Shown: positions 1-8,968 of the stretch, piece after piece | Layout of the letters: every line of letters begins with the position of its first letter | Numbering within the stretch: position 1 is the first letter of the stretch | NCBI RefSeq assembly: GCF_900585905.1 | Contig: NZ_UTVH01000095.1 | Span: forward strand, 708,855 to 772,854 | DNA from: Pseudomonas viridiflava | GTDB taxonomy: Bacteria; Pseudomonadota; Gammaproteobacteria; Pseudomonadales; Pseudomonadaceae | DNA length: 64,000 nt | Direction: 5' to 3' | Program-made: the position numbers and the translations under genes | The notes under the pieces: generated by a model | Database searches by the model: none | What the model saw: the letters and a program-made list of their open reading frames with translations, nothing else | What the model was told of the DNA's origin: nothing

Positions 1-2
1 GT

Positions 3-140
3 TCTGAAGACGCATCGACTGATCCTTTTCCTGTTGCACGGAAACTGCTGGTCGCCGCCACCCTCGATACAGGTTCGGCTAATAAGAAGAAGGCGGTTGG
101 CAAGGGGCACGACCGAACCGTTGTCATGCAAAGTTCATAA
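3..140 (+). CDS. Possible 3' end of an unrecognised gene entering from the left edge
   Basis: A plus-strand frame is open from base 3 to a TAA at 138-140. It encodes about 45 residues with a basic Asn-Lys-Lys-Lys patch and no recognisable domain. It could be the tail of a gene that starts before the window, but the stretch is short, its third-position GC is only about average, and another plus frame is also open here. No function can be assigned. Confidence 0.22.
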   Translation, partial: SEDASTDPFPVARKLLVAATLDTGSANKKKAVGKGHDRTVVMQSS

Positions 141-191
141 AGGCGTGTGCGAGGCTTTGGGCCTGGATTTGTTCGGGTTTGGGCAGCATGC

Positions 192-635
192 AAGTCCCAC
201 CTCGGGCGTGTTCGGGATCTGTGAACGATCCCTGTAGGAGCGAACTTGTTCGCGAAGCGATCTCCCGGTGGATGCAGGTCCATCGTCTCGGCAACAAGTT
301 GGCTCCTACAGGTCCGGGGATGGAGGAAAGTCAGAATGCTATGCCCCCGAACGTCCCACGTCGGGTGTGTTCGGGATCTGTGAACGATCCCCTGTAGGAG
401 CGAACTTGTTCGCGAAGCGATCTCCCGGTGGATGCAGGTCCATCGTCTCGCCAACAAGTTGGCTCCTACAGGTCCGGGGATGGAGGAAAGTCAGAATGCT
501 GTGCCCCCGAACGTCCCACGTCGGGTGTGTTCGGGATCTGTGAACGATCCCCTGTAGGAGCGAACTTGTTCGCGAAGCGATCTCCCGGTGGATGCAGGCC
601 CATCGTCTCACCAACAAGTTGGCTCCTACAGGTCG
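192..635. repeat. Tandem REP/BIME array, about 2.8 copies of a 160-bp unit
   Basis: Each unit carries a head element TGTAGGAGCGAACTTGTTCG (starting at 233, 393 and 553) and an inverted tail CAACAAGTTGGCTCCTACAG about 55 bp later. The corresponding bases repeat at exactly 160 bp. The units differ at only a few positions (for example the base before CAACAAG, and gcaggtcc versus gcaggccc in the third copy). This is the organisation of Pseudomonas bacterial interspersed mosaic elements. It lies just past the terminator of the DING gene. No transposase (RAYT) gene is adjacent within the window. Confidence 0.85.
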
Positions 636-652
636 GGGAAAACTGAAAATAA

Positions 653-687
653 AAAACCGGCGGTAGCCAAGGGCTACCGCCGGTTTT
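653..687 (-). terminator. Rho-independent terminator of the DING gene
   Basis: A 16-bp perfect stem (653-668 with 672-687) with a 3-nt loop lies 27 bp past the minus-strand stop codon at 714. Read on the minus strand, the stem is followed by a T-rich tract. The stem ends in A/T runs on both sides, so it could also stop plus-strand transcription. Confidence 0.85.
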
Positions 688-713
688 AGTTGCAGGTCAC
701 TAAACCACGAGGG

Positions 714-1811
714 TTATGGGCGACCGATGTTGTTGCAAGTGCTGGTGTCGCCGATGGCGAAGGCGTTAGCGTTCAGGAATGCGCCCCGGACTGCTGCTTT
801 CCATTGGCTGGTCAGAGGGATGAAATCGTGAGCGGCGATCAGAGAATCATTATTAGCAGAAACAGCGTAGTGCTTAGTCAGAAAGCTACGCAGATCAGTA
901 GTTACTTTCGCATCGGTGTAGCACTGGCCCACTTCCAGGAAAGTGTAGGCAACCAGGCTGTAACCGGAAGTTGGGTTAGCCAGCACAGGCGCCCAGTTGG
1001 CTGGATTGCTACGAGCAGCGCCGGTTGGGGGAAGGATTGTGCTCAGGGCGGTCGTAACGTTGCCTACGGTTGGCAGCAAGCCATTGACCTTGGCGACGAC
1101 AGCGTTGGAAGCCGGGTTGACGGCGTCCGGGCTGACATAGCCGATGGCCCCTTCAGTGGCGGCTACAGTGGAAGCCATCGCTGCGCTGCCGTCTACCGCG
1201 ATCCAGTTGGCAGGTTCAGCGCCAGTATTGGCCGTGGTGAAGGTGCTGTTGGTGGTGAACAGCGCCTTGCACTGGCTGTTCAGGTGGCGCGACAGAATCT
1301 CCGTCGTGCCGCTGCTGCCAGAGCGGTAAACCACACGGATCGGATTGGTGTCGGTAGTACCGAGCAAGGCTCCCCATGTTGTTACCTGGCCGGAGAAGAC
1401 CTGGCAGAGTTGAGCACTCGTCAGGTTCAAGTTGGTGACGCCAGCTTTTTTGTACGGGATGGTGACCGAAGTACCTACCGACGGGATCTGAATCAGCGGA
1501 CCCCAGGTGGCTTTTTTGGTGGCGTCGTAGTTGCTCAGTTCAGCGTCGCTCAGGATCGAGTCGCTGCCAGCGTAATTCACCGGCGAACCTGCAGTCAGGT
1601 TGAGCTTGGTGGCGTCATTGTTCAGGAAAGCTGCTTTGCCCGCACCGCTGCCCACGCCGACATAAGGGGCGAAGGTGGATGGACGGAATGCTGCGTCGTT
1701 GTACAGGTCCTGCGGCAGAGTGGCACCGCCACCGACTACAGCGGCCATCGATTGAGCCGAAGCCATTGCGGCAACTACCAGGGAAGCTGCGATCATAGTG
1801 CGCTTAAACAT
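714..1811 (-). CDS. DING-family phosphate-binding protein, likely substrate of the adjacent type II secretion system
   Basis: The protein is 365 aa and PstS-like. It has a signal peptide (Lys-Arg, hydrophobic core, Ala-rich cleavage region near residue 23) and then AVVGGGATLPQ, which aligns with the mature N-terminus DINGGGATLPQ that names the DING family. Other family signatures are FAPYVGVGSGAGKAAFL, YAGSD, RSGSSGTTE, the SANND segment and a Cys pair near the C-terminus. DING proteins bind phosphate, and P. aeruginosa is known to export one through the Hxc type II system. Here the gene lies about 420 bp downstream of gspF on the same strand. The ATG at 1811 is chosen because AGGAGATT sits just upstream; a longer frame exists but starts far before the signal peptide. 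The literal DIN tripeptide is replaced by AVV. Confidence 0.88.
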   Translation of the reverse strand: MFKRTMIAASLVVAAMASAQSMAAVVGGGATLPQDLYNDAAFRPSTFAPYVGVGSGAGKAAFLNNDATKLNLTAGSPVNYAGSDSILSDAELSNYDATKKATWGPLIQIPSVGTSVTIPYKKAGVTNLNLTSAQLCQVFSGQVTTWGALLGTTDTNPIRVVYRSGSSGTTEILSRHLNSQCKALFTTNSTFTTANTGAEPANWIAVDGSAAMASTVAATEGAIGYVSPDAVNPASNAVVAKVNGLLPTVGNVTTALSTILPPTGAARSNPANWAPVLANPTSGYSLVAYTFLEVGQCYTDAKVTTDLRSFLTKHYAVSANNDSLIAAHDFIPLTSQWKAAVRGAFLNANAFAIGDTSTCNNIGRP

Positions 1812-2235
1812 GAAGAATCTCCTTTCGTCGTGTTTTTGTACGTAGCTGAATACGTAGTGGGTTAACGCTTGCATGACGCCATGGCGCTCGCTCCATCGCC
1901 CTGAACCAGACGGTTTGCCGGGGTGAGACCATGGGTAAGAAGTTCGCAGCTTCTGGTGACAGATAAAGGAAAAAACCTCGGGAGGAAGGCATTGATTTTC
2001 AAAGAAATTCTCGGGTGTTTTAGCTGTATTTCTGTCATGTTTGCTGGCGTCGGCGAGATGTTTTTCAGGCTGTTTTTGGGAATCGGTCCGGAGCCCCCGG
2101 CCAGCGGTGATCGCGCTCGGCAGCGCCACCCGCGCATGACAGAACGAAGAACCCGAGCATTGCACTTTGATGACGTTGCGCTTGAGGCGCGGCGGAAAAA
2201 AGATTGCAGCTGCGCAACCCTGTCGAGGCCAGAAC
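1812..2235. other. Intergenic leader between gspF and the DING gene
   Basis: This 424-bp gap probably holds the DING promoter. It contains a 16-bp motif shared with the gspG promoter region (2005-2020), a weaker related copy at 1973-1988, and several isolated CTGTCA-type half-sites. I found no well-spaced pair of half-sites that would make a convincing PhoB box. The reading frames across it look like shadows. Confidence 0.5.
2005..2020 (-). promoter_or_regulatory. Shared motif upstream of the DING gene (copy 1)
   Basis: The plus strand reads AAATTCTCGGGTGTTT, i.e. AAACACCCGAGAATTT in the direction of the DING gene, ending about 193 bp before its start codon. It is identical at 15 of 16 positions to the sequence at 10484-10499 upstream of gspG. 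The shared location before secretion-linked transcripts suggests a common regulator (VreI sigma factor or PhoB are candidates). That assignment is inference. Confidence 0.45.
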
Positions 2236-3444
2236 CTACTGCACTAATTGGTTGATCTCGATAATCGGCAGCAGCACCGCCATGACAATCACCAGTACCA
2301 CGCCGCCCATGATCACGATCATCAATGGCTCCAGCAGTGCCGTCATGCCCATGGCGCGCCGTTCGATATCCCGGGACAACGTCTGCGCTGCCCGCTCCAG
2401 CATGGGTGGCAGGGAGCCGGTTTTTTCGCCACTGGCGATCAGGTGAATCAGCACCGGCGGGAATACCTTTTCTATCTTGAGCGCCGCCGCCAGGTTCACG
2501 CCTTCGCGCACCCGGGCGGTGGCGTCGCTGATGCTCAGGCTGAGGCGATCATTGGAGACGGTCTGCCCCGCCGCATCCAGCGCCCGCAGCAAGGGCACCC
2601 CTGCTCCGCCGAGAATCGCCAGGGTCGAGGCGAAGCGCGCCGTGTTGAGGCCCAGCACAAAACGGCCGATCAGCGGCAGGCGCAAGATGCGGTGATGCCA
2701 GCGCAGGCGTGCCGAAGGGTTGCGCAAATACAGACGCCAGGCCCAGAACGCCCCAGCCATGGCGGCAAAGCACACCACCCCCCAGGCGCGGATGAAGTCA
2801 CTGGCGTTGAGCATCACCAGCGTCAGGCCGGGCAGATCCTGGCGCGCCTGGGAAAACGCGCTGACCACCTGGGGCACCACGTAGCTGAGCAGGAAGATGA
2901 CGATGGCGATGGACACCAGCCCCACCACGCCGGGGTAGATGAACGCTGTGAGGATCTTGCCGCGCAAATTGTTTCGTTCCTCGATGTAATCGGCCAGCCG
3001 CTCCATGACCTGGGCCAGGTCACCGGACTCCTCGCCTGCGGCAATCAGCGCCCGGTAAATGGTGGGGAAATCCCGTGGCCGTGCGGCCAGTGCTTCGGCC
3101 AGGCGCATGCCGCCGCGCACATCGGCGCGTACGGCGCTCAGGGTCTGGGCAATGTGTTTGCGCTCGGCCTGCTCCACCGTGGCGCTGAGGGCTGCTTCCA
3201 GTGGCAGGCTGGCGCCCAGCAGGCTGGCCAGTTGCCGGGTGGCCCAGGCCAGGTCGTTGTCCGACAGTTTGGGGCTGAACATCGCGCCGCCGCTGTTCTG
3301 GCTGTTGCGCTCCTGCTCCACCAGCAAGGCGGTCAGGCCGCGGCCACGCAACGACGCGAAGGCGCCGCTCTGGCTGTCGGCTTCTAGATGGCCCGATTCG
3401 ATCTGGCCGAGGGCATCGGCGGCTTCGTAGCGATAGCGGTTCAT
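2236..3444 (-). CDS. gspF: Type II secretion inner-membrane platform protein GspF (HxcS-like)
   Basis: The protein is 402 aa, the normal GspF length. GspF is the polytopic inner-membrane core of the secretion assembly platform and contacts the GspE ATPase and GspL. The N-terminal segment (MNRYRYEAADALGQ) and two homologous T2SF domains, each followed by a hydrophobic stretch (about residues 165-190, 215-235 and 370-395), match the family. The start ATG shares its base with the gspE stop region (coordinate 3444), so the two are translationally coupled. It is the last secretion gene of the seven-gene minus-strand run. Confidence 0.95.
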   Translation of the reverse strand: MNRYRYEAADALGQIESGHLEADSQSGAFASLRGRGLTALLVEQERNSQNSGGAMFSPKLSDNDLAWATRQLASLLGASLPLEAALSATVEQAERKHIAQTLSAVRADVRGGMRLAEALAARPRDFPTIYRALIAAGEESGDLAQVMERLADYIEERNNLRGKILTAFIYPGVVGLVSIAIVIFLLSYVVPQVVSAFSQARQDLPGLTLVMLNASDFIRAWGVVCFAAMAGAFWAWRLYLRNPSARLRWHHRILRLPLIGRFVLGLNTARFASTLAILGGAGVPLLRALDAAGQTVSNDRLSLSISDATARVREGVNLAAALKIEKVFPPVLIHLIASGEKTGSLPPMLERAAQTLSRDIERRAMGMTALLEPLMIVIMGGVVLVIVMAVLLPIIEINQLVQ

Positions 3445-4862
3445 CAGGCGTCCCGGGTGACGCGCAGGATTTCTTCAGGGGCGGTGGCACCGCTGCGCAC
3501 CCAGCGCTCGCCGTCTTCGCGCATGCTCAACATCCCGGCACGCCGGGCCGCGCCGCGCAACGCCTGCTCCCCGGCGCCCTGATGGATCAGGCTGCGGATG
3601 TCGTCATCGATGCAGAACAGTTCATGAATACCGGTACGGCCGCTGTAACCGGTGTGGTTACAGGCTGCGCAGCCTGTGGGTCGCCAAGTGCCTGGCGCGG
3701 CCGGGTCCGCCTGTTTGCAGTGCACGCACAGGCGCCGCACCAGCCGCTGGGCCAGCACCCCGAGCATCGACGAAGCCAGCAGAAAAGGCTCGACACCCAT
3801 GTCAATCAAACGGTTGACCGCCGACACCGAATCATTGGTGTGCAGCGTCGCCAGCACCAGGTGCCCGGTGAGGGACGCCTGCACCGCGATCTGCGCGGTT
3901 TCCAGGTCGCGGATCTCGCCGATCATGATGACGTCCGGATCCTGGCGCAGGATGGCGCGCAGGGCCAGGGCAAAGGTCATGTCGATCTTGGCGTTGACCT
4001 GAATCTGGCTGATGCCGGGCAAGTCGTACTCCACCGGATCTTCCACGGTAAGAATATTGCTGGTGCTGGCATCCAGCCGCGCTAGCGCGGCATACAGGCT
4101 GGTGGTCTTGCCGCTGCCCGTGGGCCCGGTGACCAGAACGATGCCGTGGGGCTGGCGGATCAGGGTGTCGAGCCGCGCCAGCAGTTGCGCGTCCATGCCC
4201 AGGGTTTCCAGTTGCAGACGCCCGGCCTGTTTGTCCAGCAGACGCATCACCACCCGCTCGCCATGCCCGGTGGGCACCGTGGACACCCGAATGTCAATGG
4301 GCCGCCCCGCCACGCGCAAGGCAATGCGTCCATCCTGGGGCAGGCGTTTTTCAGCGATATCGAGCTGGGCCATGATCTTGATCCGCGAGATCATCGCGCC
4401 ATGCAGCGCCTTGCGCGGCGAAACCACATCGCGCAGGGTGCCGTCGACCCGGTAACGCACCACCGAATGGCTTTCATACGGCTCGATGTGAATGTCGCTG
4501 GCCTCGTCCCGCGCCGCCTGGGTCAGCAGCGCGTTGATCATGCGGATCACCGGGGCGCCGTCCTGGGTGTCCAGCAGGTCGGTGATTTCCGGCATATCCT
4601 GCATCAGCCGGTCGAGATCGACTTCGTTTTCTGCCGCACCGACCACGGCCGCCGCGCTGCCGGTATCCGCGTAGGCGCTGGCCAGCAGGCCTTCTATCTC
4701 CTCCTCGCGCACCCGCTCCAGGCGCGCCGGGCCAAACTGGCGCCGCGCTTCGCTGATGGACCAGCCGGGTGTGGACGGACACACCGTCAACACCGCGCCC
4801 TCTTCACCCAGGCGCAGCAGGATGCGCTGCGACTTGGCCCAGGCGTACGGCAGCGCGCTCAT
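3444..4862 (-). CDS. gspE: Type II secretion ATPase GspE (HxcR-like)
   Basis: The protein is 472 aa. It is the cytoplasmic hexameric ATPase that powers pseudopilus assembly. Visible features: Walker A GPTGSGKT at residues 246-253, Walker B region DPDVIMIGEIRD at about 308-319, the His box with LATLHTND near 338-344, and a zinc-binding CxxC pair of pairs (C379/C382 and C398/C401). The N1E-type N-terminal domain is short. The start codon overlaps the gspD stop (ATGA). In the inferred operon it lies between the secretin and GspF genes. Confidence 0.96.
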   Translation of the reverse strand: MSALPYAWAKSQRILLRLGEEGAVLTVCPSTPGWSISEARRQFGPARLERVREEEIEGLLASAYADTGSAAAVVGAAENEVDLDRLMQDMPEITDLLDTQDGAPVIRMINALLTQAARDEASDIHIEPYESHSVVRYRVDGTLRDVVSPRKALHGAMISRIKIMAQLDIAEKRLPQDGRIALRVAGRPIDIRVSTVPTGHGERVVMRLLDKQAGRLQLETLGMDAQLLARLDTLIRQPHGIVLVTGPTGSGKTTSLYAALARLDASTSNILTVEDPVEYDLPGISQIQVNAKIDMTFALALRAILRQDPDVIMIGEIRDLETAQIAVQASLTGHLVLATLHTNDSVSAVNRLIDMGVEPFLLASSMLGVLAQRLVRRLCVHCKQADPAAPGTWRPTGCAACNHTGYSGRTGIHELFCIDDDIRSLIHQGAGEQALRGAARRAGMLSMREDGERWVRSGATAPEEILRVTRDA

Positions 4863-7240
4863 CAGGGCACCTCGTTGGCAGGGACCGGCACGGCGCGCAT
4901 CGGCGCCCGGGGCATTTGCCGCACGGCCGGGCGCGAGCCAGGTATCGCCTGCTCCACGGAGGGCAACTGCGGCGCCTGCATGTCGGGCATGGCCCAGCTG
5001 CGTTCAGGCTGCAGACTGCCCTGGGCGCGGCGCATGAATTCGTAGCGGTTGAGGGTGATGCTGCGCCCGGCGCCGCTGTCGCGAATGATGTACGGGCGCA
5101 GGAACACCATCAGGTTGGTCTTGTTGATCGCCCGGCGCTCGTTGCGAAACAGCGCGCCGATGCCCGGCAGGCTCGACAGCCACGGCACGCCTTCGTTGCT
5201 CTGGCTGTAGCCATCCTGCAGTAACCCGCCGAGGACCATGATCTGGCCGTCGTCCAGCAGAATACTGGTGTCAATCGCGCGTTTGTTGGTGACCGTGCCT
5301 GCGGTGTTGGAGGCGCGCTCGTCAACGCTGCTGACTTCCTGATAAATATCAAGCTTGACCGTGCCGCCTTCGGATATCTGCGGGCGGACATTGAGCTTGA
5401 GACCGACGTCTTCGCGCTGAACGGTCTGGAACGGGTTCTGGCTGTCGCCGCCGCCTCCGGTCACGTAGCTGCCGCTGACAAACGGAATGGTCTGGCCGAC
5501 GAAGATGCTCGCCGCTTCGTTGTCCAGGGTCAGCAGGTTGGGCGTGGACAGCACATTGGTGCCGCCTTTGCTCTTCAGCGCTCGGGCCAGAACCTTGAGG
5601 TCGAGGATCTTGCCGATGCCAGGCACATCCACCGTGCCTTTGACCACGCCGAGGCTGAGGCCGCCGGGCAGCACGTCAATGCTGTTGGCGGCGCTGGTGT
5701 TGAGCCCGGTGCCACCCAGGTTGACCCCGCCAATGACGCCGCTGCCGGCGAGATTGCCTGCCTGCCACTGAATGCCGAACTCGTTGGAGTCGTCTTCGCT
5801 GACTTCCACGATCAGGCTCTCGATCACCACCTGGGCTCGACGCTGGTCCAGCAGGTCGATGACTTCGCGCAGGTTGCGATACAGCGGGTCCGGCGCCGAA
5901 ATCAACAGTGTGTTGGTGGTGGCGTCGGCCTGAATGGTAACGCCGCCTGCGCTGAACGCCCCTCCCTGCTCGCCACCTGAACCCGCCTGGCTGGCGGCGC
6001 TGCTGGCGCCTTTGGCCATGCCGGGGCTGCCGTTGGCGCTGTTGCCGTTGCTGCCTTGGGTGGTCAGCGGGCTTTGCGTGTTGTTCTGCCCCGACGTGCT
6101 GCTGCCTGCGCCCATACTGCCCATGCTGCTCAGTTTGGCCCGGGAGCCGTCACTGTCGCCGCTCTCGCTTTCCCCGGTCAAAAGGCCGCGCAGGGCTTGC
6201 GCCAGTTTGCTCGCCTGGGCATTGCGCAGGTACACCACGTGCAGGTTGCTGGGGTTGTTTTGCGCGTTGTCGAGTTTGTAGATCAGGTTGCGCGCCAGTT
6301 CGGTGCGCTCCGGGCTGCCCGCGCGGACGATGATCGAGTTGGAGCGCGGATCGCCGACCACGATGATTTTCTGCGTGGCGTCGGCGCCGGGGGTCTCCAG
6401 CAGGTCCGAGACCATGGCCGCGATGTCGACGGCAATCCCGTTCTGCACCGCCACCACGTCAGTGTCGATGGCGCTGGGGGTGTCGATCCCGGCGATGATC
6501 GAGGCCACGCGCTGCAGGTTTTCCGCATAGTCGGTGACCACCACCGTGTTGTTGCCGGGATAGGCAGTGATCGGGTTATTGGGCGACACAATGGGCCGCA
6601 ACACGGCAATCATGTTCACCGCGTTTTCGTATTGCAGGCGAAAGGTGCGCGTCAGCAGGCCGTTGCCCGCCGGTTTGTCAGCACTGTAGATAGGCCCGCC
6701 GAGGAGTTTGGCGTCCGCCTCCGGCACCACCTGGCTGACGCCGCCGACGTCCACCACGCTGAAACCCTGCATGCGCAAAGCCGACAGCAGCATGGCGTAG
6801 GCCTGATGCGCAGGCACCGTGCCTTCCGAAACCAGGGTCAGCGTGCCTTTGACCCTTGGGTCGATGAGGAACTGCTGGCCGGTGGAACGCGACAAGGCGC
6901 GCACCACCGCCGCGATGTCGGTGTCGACGAAATTCAGCTGCACCGGTTGATCGCCCAGCGGGTTGCGCGTGGCCGCACTGCCTGCGGGGCTGGCAGCTGC
7001 CCGTGCCGGCGAGCTGATGCGGTGCGGCGGATTCGGTGCTTTTTCGATGCGTGCCTGGACGCGCTGGCGGTCGGCCACGTCATCGCCGCTGCGCTGGGTA
7101 TTGGCCAGCGGCCGCCCCAGTTCGCTGTCAACCAACAGAGACGCTGGCGGCGGCGTGCTGCTGCAGGCGCTCAAGGCCAGCAGCAACAACGGCGTCGCCA
7201 GGCGACAGTTACGGCGGTAGTACGACAGTGAGCCCTTCAT
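4862..7240 (-). CDS. gspD: Type II secretion outer-membrane secretin GspD, lipidated (HxcQ-like)
   Basis: The protein is 792 aa and forms the outer-membrane exit pore. It starts with a lipoprotein signal ending in a lipobox LSAC (C26, followed by Ser, so outer-membrane sorting is expected). P. aeruginosa HxcQ is a known liposecretin that pilots itself, which would explain why no separate pilotin gene is present. Domains in order: N0 (about 97-180), N1/N2 (about 195-320), N3 interrupted by a Ser/Gly/Asn-rich insert (residues about 355-433), then the secretin domain with the VPWLSSLPGIGALF signature. The start overlaps the gspM stop and the stop overlaps the gspE start. Confidence 0.95.
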   Translation of the reverse strand: MKGSLSYYRRNCRLATPLLLLALSACSSTPPPASLLVDSELGRPLANTQRSGDDVADRQRVQARIEKAPNPPHRISSPARAAASPAGSAATRNPLGDQPVQLNFVDTDIAAVVRALSRSTGQQFLIDPRVKGTLTLVSEGTVPAHQAYAMLLSALRMQGFSVVDVGGVSQVVPEADAKLLGGPIYSADKPAGNGLLTRTFRLQYENAVNMIAVLRPIVSPNNPITAYPGNNTVVVTDYAENLQRVASIIAGIDTPSAIDTDVVAVQNGIAVDIAAMVSDLLETPGADATQKIIVVGDPRSNSIIVRAGSPERTELARNLIYKLDNAQNNPSNLHVVYLRNAQASKLAQALRGLLTGESESGDSDGSRAKLSSMGSMGAGSSTSGQNNTQSPLTTQGSNGNSANGSPGMAKGASSAASQAGSGGEQGGAFSAGGVTIQADATTNTLLISAPDPLYRNLREVIDLLDQRRAQVVIESLIVEVSEDDSNEFGIQWQAGNLAGSGVIGGVNLGGTGLNTSAANSIDVLPGGLSLGVVKGTVDVPGIGKILDLKVLARALKSKGGTNVLSTPNLLTLDNEAASIFVGQTIPFVSGSYVTGGGGDSQNPFQTVQREDVGLKLNVRPQISEGGTVKLDIYQEVSSVDERASNTAGTVTNKRAIDTSILLDDGQIMVLGGLLQDGYSQSNEGVPWLSSLPGIGALFRNERRAINKTNLMVFLRPYIIRDSGAGRSITLNRYEFMRRAQGSLQPERSWAMPDMQAPQLPSVEQAIPGSRPAVRQMPRAPMRAVPVPANEVP

Positions 7241-7803
7241 GAAGCTTCCTTAGCGACTGGCGCCTGGTTCATGCGTACGGTTCCGGACAATGTGCCTGAT
7301 GCGTCATCGGCCTCGGCAGTGCCTGCGCGTTGCAGGCTTGCCTCGACCACTTCCATGGAAAACTGCCCAAGGCTGCCCAGCAGCACGCCAATTGCCGCGT
7401 CTGCCGGGGCCGTCTCAAAGGTCAGCGACCAACTGCCGGGGGCTGCGTCGGTCGGTGGCTGAAGCTGGTAATGGCCGCTAAGGCCTGCGGTGTCGAGGGT
7501 CTCGCGCAAGGCCTGTTCGATACCGGCGCTGTTGGCCGGGGCCGAAACGGCGGCGATATCCTGCAGCAGCGTATTCAGAGTCTGGGTTTGCGTGCGCAGC
7601 TTGGGTGTTTCGCTCTGCCAGTAATCGAGCTTCTTCAGTGGCGGCTGGATCAGCAGCAACCAGAGCAACAGGCCGCCCAGCACCACAGCAGTGCCCAGCA
7701 CCATGTGCCGTTCGCGAGGTGCCAGGCCGGTCCAGAAAGCCTGGCTGCGCACCGCAAACAGCCGCCAACGCGCGCGCTGGGCGCCGAACAGGGGCTTATT
7801 CAT
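7237..7803 (-). CDS. gspM: Type II secretion protein GspM (HxcZ-like)
   Basis: The protein is 188 aa. It is a bitopic inner-membrane partner of GspL. It has a cytoplasmic N-terminus, one transmembrane helix (about residues 36-54, VLGTAVVLGGLLLWLLLIQPP), then a coiled-coil-prone periplasmic region and a ferredoxin-like C-terminal domain. The ATG at 7803 is chosen because the protein then begins MNKPLFG and overlaps gspL by 8 bp. The longer frame to 7926 would overlap gspL by about 130 bp and adds an Arg/Pro-rich segment typical of a shadow reading. Confidence 0.9.
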   Translation of the reverse strand: MNKPLFGAQRARWRLFAVRSQAFWTGLAPRERHMVLGTAVVLGGLLLWLLLIQPPLKKLDYWQSETPKLRTQTQTLNTLLQDIAAVSAPANSAGIEQALRETLDTAGLSGHYQLQPPTDAAPGSWSLTFETAPADAAIGVLLGSLGQFSMEVVEASLQRAGTAEADDASGTLSGTVRMNQAPVAKEAS

Positions 7804-8968
7804 CGTCAGTTTCCACAGCGGCCTGGCTCTCCTGGCCCAGTGCGGGCGCAGTGCGCAGAGTCCAGCCACCGGCAGTGGCGCTGGCCGCGACGCCGACCTG
7901 GGCCAGGGTTGCCTGCCAGCCGTCATCAGGGGCCTTGCGCGAGTCTGGCAAGAGCTTGAGTTGCAGCTCGCCGTCGGTGAATGTCAGCGTCTGCACGCGC
8001 CCGCTCATGAACGGCATGGCGTTGCCCGCCTGCTGCAACAGATGGTTGAACACCCGGCTGGTGTCCTGCGCTGCGCCGCTCTGGCGGGCCGCAATCTGCT
8101 GCCGGGCCTGCTGCAACGGGTTGAGAATCACCGGCAATTCGGGGAATGCTTGCTTAACCCGCTCGCTCAGCGCGGCCTTGAGTTGCTGACCCTGAGCGGC
8201 TTCGCGGGCGGCGTAAATATTCAGGCCTGCAGTCCAGATCAGCAGCGCCAATGCCGAAGCGACCAAGGCTTTGCCCCACCCACCCCGCGCGGCACGGGTT
8301 ATCTGAATACCGCCCTGCAAGCCCCACTCAGGTGCCGGCCCAGTCCAGCGTGCAGTTGCCGGTAACGCATTGGCCAGCATCGCGGCGGGCGCTTCGCCAA
8401 CCCACTGTAACGACGTGCCTTGGGCCATCAGGTCACTCAGCATCTCGTCGGCCATGGGGTGAACCGAAGCGCTGTGCACGCTGTGCCTGACCAGTAGATA
8501 ATCAGCCTGCCGCAGCACCATTGCCGAACCCTCGGCGCCAACGGGTAGCGCATACCCCGCAGGATAGAGGCCGCGCAGCTTGAGCTGTGCCTGGCGCAGT
8601 AACTGGCCCAGGTGCTGAAGTGATGCACGCGGCAGCCAGGCAATCTGCACCCGGCCCTGACTGTCGCGCGGGCTGTGGGCCACGTGCATCTGCTCGCTGT
8701 TGCCGAGGATCAGCGCCTGGGCGGCGCAGCCCACCGCCGCGCTGACTTTCGCCGCAGGCAGCAGCGGCAATTCCATGCTGGTCGCCACGCTGTCCTCGGG
8801 GTGCAGGTAACATTCCAGCGCATCTATCTTGCCCACAGCGCCCAACTGCAACAGTTTGGCCTGCCCTTCGTGCTCCACCTGGCCGCTACGGTCCAGCCAG
8901 GCAAACGCCACTAGGCTGTCAGCATTCAGCGTGGCCAATGGCGGCAAGGCAACGCGCAAGCGGCTCAC
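7796..8968 (-). CDS. gspL: Type II secretion protein GspL (HxcY-like)
   Basis: The protein is 390 aa. It has a cytoplasmic actin-like domain that binds GspE (about 1-235), a single transmembrane helix (about 252-272, KALVASALALLIWTAGLNIYA) and a periplasmic ferredoxin-like domain. It links the ATPase to the periplasmic machinery with GspM. The start is GTG at 8968-8966, overlapping the gspK stop as GTGA, so translation is coupled. Sequence conservation in this family is low; position between gspK and gspM strengthens the call. Confidence 0.9.
   Translation of the reverse strand: MSRLRVALPPLATLNADSLVAFAWLDRSGQVEHEGQAKLLQLGAVGKIDALECYLHPEDSVATSMELPLLPAAKVSAAVGCAAQALILGNSEQMHVAHSPRDSQGRVQIAWLPRASLQHLGQLLRQAQLKLRGLYPAGYALPVGAEGSAMVLRQADYLLVRHSVHSASVHPMADEMLSDLMAQGTSLQWVGEAPAAMLANALPATARWTGPAPEWGLQGGIQITRAARGGWGKALVASALALLIWTAGLNIYAAREAAQGQQLKAALSERVKQAFPELPVILNPLQQARQQIAARQSGAAQDTSRVFNHLLQQAGNAMPFMSGRVQTLTFTDGELQLKLLPDSRKAPDDGWQATLAQVGVAASATAGGWTLRTAPALGQESQAAVETDDE

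Noticed and set aside
192..635. Direct repeats considered as a CRISPR array
   Set aside because: The unit is 160 bp with nearly identical sequence throughout and internal inverted REP arms; there are no short repeats with unique spacers and no cas genes.
1923..2150. CTGTCA-type half-sites considered as a PhoB box upstream of the DING gene
   Set aside because: Half-sites are present at 1957-1964, 2033-2039 and 2136-2142 but none form the 11-bp-spaced pair expected for a Pho box. Phosphate control remains plausible from the gene family only.
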